Source: an uncultured Bacilli bacterium (GTDB lineage Bacteria; Bacillota_I; Bacilli_A; RF39; UBA660). Taken from it: a stretch of DNA of 5,117 nt. The stretch is from assembly GCA_947625395.1 (NCBI GenBank), contig CANQOD010000088.1, positions 1 through 5,117 on the forward strand, read 5' to 3'. A program made the translations under genes and the position numbers. The notes beneath the pieces were generated by a model that was not told the DNA's origin, did no database searches, and saw nothing but the letters and a program-made list of their open reading frames with translations. Shown one piece after another: positions 1-5,117 of this stretch (the first letter of the stretch is position 1; every line of letters starts with the position of its first letter).

Positions 1-14
1 TAGGAGGATTTTAA

Positions 15-254
15 ATGCTAGGAGATAATTTTTTTAAACGGGTTGAAAATAAAACCAATGTGAATAAGGAAACAATTTTCTCTCTTGCTTCAAAGCTACA
101 AAAAGGAAATATGAAAGATGAGAAAGTTTTAAAGGAGGTCATTGACGAATTGAGTACAATGACAGGAAAAACTGTCAGTGATGAGAAAAAACAAAAAATT
201 GTAAGTACCATCCTCAATGACGAAGTTCCACAAAATGTGGATAAAATGTTCTAG
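15..254 (+). CDS. spoVIF: Stage VI sporulation protein F-like small protein (SpoVIF/YjcC family)
   Basis: This 79-residue soluble protein resembles Bacillus subtilis SpoVIF as I recall it. Shared features are the N-terminal FFK-(R/N)-(V/I)-E-x-KT-x-V block (residues 6-16), the LA-x-x-LQ-x-x-x-(M/F)KDE block (about 24-36), a V-I helix near 42-43 and a K-IV segment near 61-63. The usual length is 80-90 residues, so it looks complete. No signal peptide or membrane segment is seen; it is short, charged and probably helical. In B. subtilis the protein is made late in the mother cell and is needed for proper coat assembly and spore resistance, acting with the regulator GerE. Whether this organism has GerE cannot be seen here. 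The start is supported by a strong AGGAGGA at 2-8, seven bases after AGGAGG to the ATG. Its neighbour spoIVA is also a coat gene, which fits. A hairpin at its stop codon suggests it is transcribed separately from spoIVA. The family call rests on memory of the motif pattern, not a search. Confidence 0.85.
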   Translation: MLGDNFFKRVENKTNVNKETIFSLASKLQKGNMKDEKVLKEVIDELSTMTGKTVSDEKKQKIVSTILNDEVPQNVDKMF

Positions 255-286
255 AAAATATGAAACGCATATTTTCTTTTATTTTT
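253..286 (+). terminator. AT-rich rho-independent terminator after spoVIF
   Basis: A perfect 10-bp stem (AGAAAATATG at 253-262 pairing with CATATTTTCT at 268-277) closes a five-base AAACG loop. A T-rich tract follows (TTTTATTTTT, 277-286). The left arm includes the last two bases of the spoVIF TAG stop codon. The stem has only two G-C pairs, so it may terminate weakly and allow some readthrough into spoIVA. Confidence 0.6.
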
Positions 287-287
287 G

Positions 288-315
288 TTCTATCTGATTT
301 AGAAAGGCATAAAAT
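288..315 (+). promoter_or_regulatory. Candidate sigma-E-type sporulation promoter for spoIVA
   Basis: CATAAAAT at 308-315 matches the sigma-E -10 consensus CATACAAT at seven of eight positions. TTCTATC at 288-294, thirteen bases upstream, is a partial match to the -35 consensus TCATATT. The predicted transcript start near 321-322 leaves room for the spoIVA ribosome-binding site (AAAGGTGAT, 332-340). In B. subtilis spoIVA is known to be sigma-E dependent in the mother cell, which supports the reading. The weak -35 keeps confidence moderate. Confidence 0.4.
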
Positions 316-345
316 GGAAGTGAAAGTAGAAAAAGGTGATGAAAT

Positions 346-1821
346 ATGGAAAAAACTGAGATTATCAAGAATATCGCAGAACGAACGAAAGGAGATATTT
401 ATTTAGGTGTTGTAGGTGCTGTTCGAACTGGAAAAAGTACTTTCATTAAAAAAATGGTTGAAACCTTAATTGTTCCATATATTGAAGATGAGTATGAAAA
501 GAAAAGAGCTTTAGATGAAATTCCGCAAAGCGCACAAGGAAAGACCATCATGACAACAGAACCAAAATTTGTTCCCAATCAAGCTGCGAAAATCAATATC
601 GATGATTTTTCTTGTCATATCAGATTAATCGATTGCGTTGGTTATGTGATTGAAAATGCAAAAGGGATAGAAGACGAAAATGGTCCTAGAATGGTGAAAA
701 CACCGTGGTATGATGAAGAAATTCCATTTGTAGAAGCGGCAGAAATTGGTACAGAAAAAGTGATTAAAGACCATTCAACCATCGGAATTGTTGTGACAAC
801 AGATGCTTCCATTGGAGAATTTACAAGAAGTGATTATGAAGTAGCCGAAACGAGAGTTATTGAAGAATTAAAAGAAATCGGAAAACCATTTATTGTTCTT
901 CTCAATTCCACACATCCTACGCTTCCTGAAACAGAACGTCTAGCAGAAAGTTTGCATGAAAAACATGGCGTTCCTATTTTACCAATCAATATTGAGTCCA
1001 TGACAGAAAAAGATATGTACGCAATTTTAAGAGAAGCACTTTATGAATTTCCAATTCTAGAAGTCAGAGTGAATATGCCAGAATGGATTGCCATTTTAAA
1101 TCCAACACATCCACTGAAGCAATCTTATATTGCTGCCATTCGAGAAAGTGTAACAGATGTTGATAAATTACGTGACATTGAAACGATTACAGACCATTTT
1201 AAAGAGTATGACACCATTGAAAAAGCTTATCTTTCTGATGTGAACCCTGCAACTGGCATTGTGACAATTGATTTAATTGCTCCAAGTGAATTGTACAATG
1301 ACGTTTTAACAAACATTATTCAAATTGATGTCACGAGTAAAGCTGGTCTTTTGGCCCTCTTTCAAGAATACAATGAAGCAAAAAAAGAATACGACCAAAT
1401 TAAATATGCACTTAAAATGGTCAAACAAACTGGATATGGTGTTGCGACACCAACTTTACAAGATATGAAATTAGATAATCCTGAAATTATTAAGCAAGGC
1501 CCACGCTATGGAGTGAAACTGAAAGCCGTTGCGCCCTCTATTCACATGATTCGCGTCGACGTAAATTCTACCTTTGAACCTATTATTGGTAGTGAAACAC
1601 AGAGCAAAGAATTGATTGATTATCTAATGAAAGATTATGAAAAAGACCCTACCAATATTTGGAAAAGTGAAATCTTTGGTAGAAGTCTTGACAATATCGT
1701 TCAGGAAGGCATTCAATCAAAACTTGCGATGATGCCGGATAATATTCGCTATAAATTACAACAGACACTTACCAAAGTTGTCAACAAAGGTTCTAATAAT
1801 ATGATTGCGATTGTTTTATAA
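346..1821 (+). CDS. spoIVA: Stage IV sporulation protein A, spore coat morphogenetic ATPase
   Basis: SpoIVA is a cytoplasmic mother-cell ATPase. It is recruited to the forespore surface by SpoVM, hydrolyses ATP and polymerises into the basement layer on which the coat is built; it is also needed for cortex formation. At 491 residues it is full length (B. subtilis about 492) and similar along its whole length. The N-terminal ATPase domain carries a Walker A motif G-A-V-R-T-G-K-S-T (24-32, Lys30), adjacent sensor threonines Thr70-Thr71 in TIMTTEPKFVPNQ, and Walker B Asp96 in RLIDCVGY. The diagnostic block EDENGPRM lies at 109-116. A middle domain (about 240-400) includes KMVKQTGYG (357-365). 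The C-terminal region (about 400-491), associated with SpoVM contact and polymerisation, contains GRSL (445-448) and ends in the hydrophobic tail MIAIVL. No key residue is missing. The ATG is preceded by AAAGGTGAT at 332-340. A probable sporulation promoter lies upstream and a strong terminator overlaps the stop codon, so the gene appears monocistronic. Its last six bases overlap the convergent unknown gene. Confidence 0.98.
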   Translation: MEKTEIIKNIAERTKGDIYLGVVGAVRTGKSTFIKKMVETLIVPYIEDEYEKKRALDEIPQSAQGKTIMTTEPKFVPNQAAKINIDDFSCHIRLIDCVGYVIENAKGIEDENGPRMVKTPWYDEEIPFVEAAEIGTEKVIKDHSTIGIVVTTDASIGEFTRSDYEVAETRVIEELKEIGKPFIVLLNSTHPTLPETERLAESLHEKHGVPILPINIESMTEKDMYAILREALYEFPILEVRVNMPEWIAILNPTHPLKQSYIAAIRESVTDVDKLRDIETITDHFKEYDTIEKAYLSDVNPATGIVTIDLIAPSELYNDVLTNIIQIDVTSKAGLLALFQEYNEAKKEYDQIKYALKMVKQTGYGVATPTLQDMKLDNPEIIKQGPRYGVKLKAVAPSIHMIRVDVNSTFEPIIGSETQSKELIDYLMKDYEKDPTNIWKSEIFGRSLDNIVQEGIQSKLAMMPDNIRYKLQQTLTKVVNKGSNNMIAIVL

Positions 1822-2265
1822 AGAAGAGAAGCCTCTTCTTTTTTTGAGGAAAAGTCCTTTTCTTTTGGCAGTTTCGTATTCTTCTTTAGAAACGCGTTCC
1901 AAAAATTCAAAGTTCTTGATATCAACCGTGATTTGATTGCTCTTACCATAAAAAAAGTTTTGAAAATAAAAACAACCTTTTTGAAAAACACAAGCAATAG
2001 GACTTTTCACATAAAAGGGTGTTTTACTTAATTCTAACTTTAAATCGATATTCTTCTTATAAACATAATTCTCTATCAATTCCACCTGAAAAAGTGTTCC
2101 CATCTCATTTGTTGTAACATAAACATAATAAATTCCGGCCTGAAAAAAGGAGAAATTTTTTTCTATTTTCTTTAAAAACGCATGAATCTGTTCAAGAGAA
2201 GACCAATCTTTTTTACCAGGAAGATAAATTTCATAAGTTTCTTCTGCTGTTCTTTTCACACTCAT
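1816..2265 (-). CDS. Uncharacterised 149-residue protein, last gene of the ackA-nrnA-engB run
   Basis: I do not recognise this family. The product is soluble-looking, with no signal peptide or convincing membrane helix, and is unusually rich in Phe, Tyr and Lys. A charged N-terminal part includes YEIYLPGKKDW (11-21) and a predicted helix (about 24-37). The middle has alternating hydrophobic residues suggesting beta strands (44-51, 58-69, 83-94, 98-106). Two cysteines lie at 92 and 98. The C-terminus is helical and basic (FLERVSKEEY, then KKRRG). The ATG is supported by AGGTGG (2275-2270) four bases upstream, followed by a long uninterrupted frame. Only 42 bases separate it from engB, with no terminator seen, so co-transcription is likely. 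Its last codon and stop share TTATAA with the end of spoIVA, and the final eight codons or so lie over the spoIVA terminator. The Lys/Arg/Phe-rich tail may therefore partly reflect that overlap. A spacious gap on both sides would otherwise be unexplained, which also argues it is real. Confidence 0.7.
   Translation of the reverse strand: MSVKRTAEETYEIYLPGKKDWSSLEQIHAFLKKIEKNFSFFQAGIYYVYVTTNEMGTLFQVELIENYVYKKNIDLKLELSKTPFYVKSPIACVFQKGCFYFQNFFYGKSNQITVDIKNFEFLERVSKEEYETAKRKGLFLKKRRGFSSL
1820..1845 (+). terminator. Rho-independent terminator of spoIVA
   Basis: A perfect 9-bp stem (AAAGAAGAG at 1820-1828 pairing with CTCTTCTTT at 1833-1841) has a four-base AAGC loop and ends in seven consecutive T residues (1839-1845). 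It begins on the last two bases of the spoIVA TAA codon and lies inside the 3' end of the opposing coding sequence. On the minus strand the hairpin is followed by ATAAAAC rather than a T tract, so it should work mainly in the plus direction. Confidence 0.82.
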
Positions 2266-2307
2266 ATAACCACCTAATGTAATGTATGCAAAGAAAAGAA
2301 AAAAGAC

Positions 2308-2901
2308 TTAAATTGTATCTAAAGTTAAGTCTTCTATCTTATCTAATATTTCTTTTCTTCCCCGTTTATCGACGCTTGAATAAATAATCAGGTCATCTCC
2401 CATGACCAAGTCCAATGTATCTAAAAGAAGTTTTTTCGTTTTTTCAAATTTACTGGCACCGACTTTGTCTGCTTTTGTAGCAACAATGGTTACGGGAATG
2501 TTATAGTACTTTAAAAAGTGATACATCAACAAATCATCTTTCGTTGGCTTATGACGGAAATCCACTAACATGAAAACCCGCTTTAAGTTTGCACGTTTTT
2601 CTAAATATTCCTCAATCATCATGCCAAACTTTTGTTGTTTTTGAAATCCAACCTGTGCATAACCATATCCTGGAACATCAATCAAGTAAAAATCATGATT
2701 CACAAAGTAAAAATTTAACGTTGTTGTTTTGCCAGGATGACCGGATACGTAAGCTAGATTCTTCCGTTCTAGCAAGGAATTGATAAAACTACTTTTTCCA
2801 ACATTACTCCGACCAACCAGTAAAAACTCGGGCTTTTGGTCAGTTGGATATTGACTTCTTCTTGTCGCCATCACAGAAAGTTCACTAGAGGTTATTTTCA
2901 T
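2308..2901 (-). CDS. engB: Ribosome biogenesis GTPase EngB/YsxC (YihA family)
   Basis: EngB is an essential TRAFAC-class GTPase that binds the 50S precursor and helps late large-subunit assembly in the cytoplasm. All nucleotide-binding motifs are visible: G1 GRSNVGKS (30-37), the switch I GKTTT with the G2 threonine (57-61), G3 DVPGYG (75-80), G4 TKAD (142-145) and G5-like YSSVDKRG (174-181). The family signature LNFY follows G2. At 197 residues it matches the usual 190-200 (B. subtilis YsxC about 195). The chosen start is ATG at 2901, giving MKITSSE, which parallels the B. subtilis start MKVTKSE. An in-frame GTG at 2910 would add three residues but lies only one base from the AAGGTG ribosome-binding sequence, so it is unlikely. 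The gene begins inside the last 17 bases of nrnA in another frame, which suggests translational coupling within the operon. Confidence 0.97.
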   Translation of the reverse strand: MKITSSELSVMATRRSQYPTDQKPEFLLVGRSNVGKSSFINSLLERKNLAYVSGHPGKTTTLNFYFVNHDFYLIDVPGYGYAQVGFQKQQKFGMMIEEYLEKRANLKRVFMLVDFRHKPTKDDLLMYHFLKYYNIPVTIVATKADKVGASKFEKTKKLLLDTLDLVMGDDLIIYSSVDKRGRKEILDKIEDLTLDTI

Positions 2902-3850
2902 TTTTCTCACACACCTTTATATAATCCTTTGCAACTTTATCTAAATCTTTCAATAGTAAATCAGCTTCTTCAAAACAAGAAACGCGAGCACCAGATGCGT
3001 ACATATGACCACCACCATGATACTTTTCCGCCACTTGATTAATAACGGGACCACGAGAACGAATATTAATTCTAATATTGTTGTTTTTAATATCTTCTGT
3101 GATAATCACCCATACAAGTGCTTCCTCAATGAAATTAAAGTTATTAATCATATTACCACCAGAGGCACTATCAGCATGAAACCGATTCAAATCCTCATTC
3201 ATGATTTTAATATAAGCAACGCCATTTTCAGTTAAAGTTAGATTTTCTCCAATAAATCCCTGTAAGCGTACTTCTTTTAAAGGACGCATATACAAAGACT
3301 TATAAACTTCAGATAGTTGAAAAGGGTAATTTTTTAAATAGTAAGAAACCAACTCAAATGTTTGCGATGTTGTTGAATCAAACAAGAATCGATTCGAATC
3401 TGATACCAACCCAGCATACAAAGTCTTTGCAATATCACTCGTAATTGGTAAATGCATCTTTTTAATAAAATCCATTAAAATTTCGCAAGTAGAACCTTTT
3501 TGTTCATCAATATATTCTAGATTTCCAATTTTTTCAATAAATGGATGATGGTCAATTTTGATGATTTCACTTGCTTGTTCAAACATCGGAAAATCAATTC
3601 TTTTTCGATCTGGCGTATCTAGTAAAATCAACAAAAAGTGTTCTAAATTCTCCATTTTATCTAACGTACCTAGTCGAGAAAATTTCACACTTCCATTCCC
3701 GACTGCCAAAATTTTCTTAGTGGGAAAACGAAGAAGCAAGCTATCTCTTAAAGCTAACTGACTACATAAAGCGTCAGGATCAACCCCTATATGTCTTGCA
3801 ATTACAATTGTGTCATATTTTTTTATCTTTTTTAAAATTTGACGATACAT
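2885..3850 (-). CDS. nrnA: DHH/DHHA1 phosphoesterase, bifunctional oligoribonuclease/pAp phosphatase NrnA
   Basis: NrnA-type enzymes degrade very short RNAs (nanoRNA) to mononucleotides and dephosphorylate 3'-phosphoadenosine 5'-phosphate, using Mn2+ in the cytoplasm. The 321-residue length is typical. The N-terminal DHH domain shows motif I with His20, Asp24 and Asp26 (RHIGVDPDAL), motif II Asp78 (LLDTPDRKRI), motif III Asp100-His101-His102 (IKIDHHPF) and motif IV Asp151 (GLVSDSNRFLF). The C-terminal DHHA1 domain has the substrate-binding loop GGGH (279-282) followed by ASGA, with RSRG upstream (264-267). All metal ligands are therefore present. Motif I departs slightly from the common HxNPDxDALGS: it reads GVDPDALCS, with Cys29 where Gly is usual. 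The ATG has AGGAAAG (3861-3855) upstream, which overlaps the ackA TAG stop codon; nine bases separate the two genes. The 3' end overlaps engB. The activity is inferred from the family; some close DHH relatives act on cyclic dinucleotides instead, but there is no membrane or GGDEF part here. Confidence 0.93.
   Translation of the reverse strand: MYRQILKKIKKYDTIVIARHIGVDPDALCSQLALRDSLLLRFPTKKILAVGNGSVKFSRLGTLDKMENLEHFLLILLDTPDRKRIDFPMFEQASEIIKIDHHPFIEKIGNLEYIDEQKGSTCEILMDFIKKMHLPITSDIAKTLYAGLVSDSNRFLFDSTTSQTFELVSYYLKNYPFQLSEVYKSLYMRPLKEVRLQGFIGENLTLTENGVAYIKIMNEDLNRFHADSASGGNMINNFNFIEEALVWVIITEDIKNNNIRINIRSRGPVINQVAEKYHGGGHMYASGARVSCFEEADLLLKDLDKVAKDYIKVCEKNENNL
2912..2917 (-). promoter_or_regulatory. 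Ribosome-binding site that decides the engB start
   Basis: AAGGTG reads on the minus strand from 2917 to 2912, inside the nrnA coding sequence. It stands ten bases before ATG 2901 but only one base before GTG 2910. This favours the ATG, in agreement with the conserved N-terminus of the family. Confidence 0.6.
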
Positions 3851-3859
3851 AAATCTTTC

Positions 3860-5044
3860 CTATCTATTTTCAATTAAACGTAATGTATCAAGAGCAATCA
3901 TTAATTCTTCATTCGTTGGAATAACATAGACTTTTGTCTTAGAATCTTTTCCTGTAATTTCTCGAAGTTCTCCACGGAAATCATTTTTAGATGTATCCAT
4001 TGTAATTCCAAGAGGAGCAAGTTTTTCAACAATGCGTGCTCTAAAATCAATGGCATTTTCGCCAAGACCAGCAGTAAAGGCTAGAATATCACAACCGCCT
4101 AATTCAACATAATATTGTGCAATATATTTTACAATGCTATTGACGAGCATTTCATCAGCAAGAGCACATCTTTCGTTTCCATTCTTCATGCCATCTTCAA
4201 TATCGCGATGGTCGCTTCCAACGCCTGAAATACCAAGTAGTCCGGATTTCTTGTTCAATTCATCAACTACTTCTTTTGCATTTAATCCTTCTTGTTCCAT
4301 AATATAAGGAATAATAGATGGATCGATATCCCCTGAGCGAGTTCCCATGATAATACCAGCAAGTGGTGTGAAGCCCATCGTTGTATCTACACATTTTCCA
4401 TCTTGAATCGCAGATAAACTACCACCACTACCAATATGGCAAATAATTGCCTTGTAAGTATTGGTTCCTAAAATTTCGCCAATTTTATTGCTAACATATT
4501 GATGACTCGTTCCATGGAATCCGTATTTACGAACGCCATATTTCGTATACCACTCATATGGTACTGGATATAGGAATTGTTCCTTTGCCATTGTTTGATG
4601 AAAAGCTGTATCAAACACAGCCACCATTGGAACATTAGGAAGCGCTTTTTTAATGGCTTCAATTCCTAATAGATTAGCTGGATTGTGAAGTGGAGCTAAA
4701 GACTTAAATTGATCAATATCTTCTAATACCTTATCCGTAATCAATACACTCTCTTTATAGACATCACTACCATGTACAACACGATGTCCGACACCTTCAA
4801 TTTCATCTAAACTATTAATAATTCCCAATTTGATCAAACGGTCTAACATCACTTCAACAGCAACAGAATGGTCTTTCATTTCGACTTCTTCACGAATTTT
4901 TTCACCATTGTATTTAATTGTATAAAAGCTTCCTTCTAATGTTACTCTTTCAAAATATCCTGAGGCAATCACTTCTTTTGTGTCCATCTCAAATAAACTG
5001 AACTTTAAAGAGCTACTTCCCGCATTAACAGACATAATTTTCAT
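3860..5044 (-). CDS. ackA: Acetate kinase
   Basis: Acetate kinase interconverts acetyl phosphate plus ADP with acetate plus ATP. Normally paired with phosphotransacetylase, it yields ATP in fermentative or overflow metabolism and sets acetyl phosphate levels in the cytoplasm. The 394 residues match the family length. Visible signatures of the ASKHA fold are the N-terminal NAGSSSLKF (7-15, Asn7), HRVVHG (87-92, Arg88), PLHNP (118-122), the catalytic FDTAFH (144-149, Asp145), FHGTSH (176-181, His177), MGFTPLAG (223-230), MGTRSGD (233-239, Arg236), FTAGLGEN (323-330) and the C-terminal PTNEE metal-binding region (376-380). One phosphate loop reads CHIGSGGS (202-209) where CHLGNGAS is commoner. 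The start gives the usual MKI-x-x-x-NAGSSS. Upstream lie GAGGAAA (5060-5054) and GGTGA (5052-5048) as possible ribosome-binding sequences, and a sigma-A promoter. No phosphotransacetylase gene is present in the window. It is the first gene of the minus-strand run. Confidence 0.97.
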   Translation of the reverse strand: MKIMSVNAGSSSLKFSLFEMDTKEVIASGYFERVTLEGSFYTIKYNGEKIREEVEMKDHSVAVEVMLDRLIKLGIINSLDEIEGVGHRVVHGSDVYKESVLITDKVLEDIDQFKSLAPLHNPANLLGIEAIKKALPNVPMVAVFDTAFHQTMAKEQFLYPVPYEWYTKYGVRKYGFHGTSHQYVSNKIGEILGTNTYKAIICHIGSGGSLSAIQDGKCVDTTMGFTPLAGIIMGTRSGDIDPSIIPYIMEQEGLNAKEVVDELNKKSGLLGISGVGSDHRDIEDGMKNGNERCALADEMLVNSIVKYIAQYYVELGGCDILAFTAGLGENAIDFRARIVEKLAPLGITMDTSKNDFRGELREITGKDSKTKVYVIPTNEELMIALDTLRLIENR

Positions 5045-5069
5045 AATTCACCATTTCCTCTCTCTACAT

Positions 5070-5098
5070 ATTATATTAAATTCATTGCAAGAAAGCAA
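5070..5098 (-). promoter_or_regulatory. Probable sigma-A promoter of the ackA-nrnA-engB operon
   Basis: On the minus strand TTGCTT (5098-5093) and a perfect TATAAT (5075-5070) are separated by exactly 17 bases. The predicted start of transcription, near 5063, gives a leader of about 20 bases that still contains the ackA ribosome-binding sequence. It is the only good vegetative promoter I saw for the run. I found no convincing CcpA (cre) operator beside it, although ackA in B. subtilis is CcpA activated; the window ends at 5117, so a more distant site could be missed. Confidence 0.62.
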
Positions 5099-5117
5099 GG
5101 AAAAGAAAAAGCGATGG

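Noticed and set aside
1846..1865. Possible second hairpin (GAAAA-GTCC-TTTTC) after the spoIVA terminator
   Set aside because: The stem has only five base pairs, mostly A-T, and lies within the opposing coding sequence. A real terminator already precedes it.
1749..1997. 82-codon minus-strand open frame across the spoIVA/unknown gene junction
   Set aside because: It overlaps the conserved end of spoIVA and the longer minus-strand gene in another frame. It has no recognisable domain, and its content is explained as a shadow of those genes.
4468..4662. 64-codon minus-strand open frame inside ackA
   Set aside because: It lies wholly within the conserved ackA coding sequence in a different frame and has no family resemblance.
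5076..5090. TTGCAA (5090-5085) as the ackA -35 element
   Set aside because: It is only nine bases from TATAAT. The upstream TTGCTT has the correct 17-base spacing.
5045..5117. CcpA cre operator upstream of ackA, expected from B. subtilis
   Set aside because: I could not find a match to the cre consensus core in the available upstream bases, so none is annotated.
1..5117. CRISPR arrays, tRNA/rRNA genes, insertion sequences, long repeats
   Set aside because: No regularly spaced repeats, cloverleaf-like segments, transposase motifs or flanking inverted repeats were seen. The window is almost fully filled by six coding genes.

Overview
The window is AT-rich DNA from a low-GC Gram-positive, endospore-forming bacterium of the Bacilli/Firmicutes. 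Two spore-specific genes (spoVIF and spoIVA) carry this, along with Bacillus-type EngB/YsxC and NrnA and strong Shine-Dalgarno sequences. The order ackA-nrnA-engB next to spoIVA differs from Bacillus subtilis as I remember it. Together with the NrnA sequence style, this leads me to suspect a mollicute-related branch of the Bacilli (Erysipelotrichales/Turicibacter-like or uncultured relatives). That placement is inference. All six genes end in TAA or TAG, and all six Trp codons are TGG, so nothing suggests a reassigned UGA.

Layout: the left third (1-1821, plus strand) is a sporulation block. A small SpoVIF-like gene ends in its own AT-rich hairpin terminator. A candidate sporulation-type (sigma-E-like) promoter follows, then a full-length spoIVA, which encodes the ATPase that polymerises into the basement layer of the spore coat. 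spoIVA ends in a clear rho-independent terminator.

The right two thirds (1816-5044, minus strand) look like a tightly packed housekeeping operon read right to left: ackA (acetate kinase), nrnA (DHH oligoribonuclease/pAp phosphatase), engB/ysxC (GTPase for 50S ribosome assembly), then a 149-residue protein I do not recognise. A good sigma-A-type promoter lies upstream of ackA. The nrnA ribosome-binding site overlaps the ackA stop codon, and engB starts inside the end of nrnA.

The two blocks converge. The last six bases of spoIVA, the palindrome TTATAA, are also the last six bases of the unknown gene and encode Leu-stop on both strands. The spoIVA terminator hairpin lies almost wholly inside the unknown gene's coding sequence. 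I see no clearly new multi-gene system. The items most worth a second look are the unknown 149-residue protein beside spoIVA and the convergent 3' overlap, where minus-strand transcripts lack an obvious terminator.
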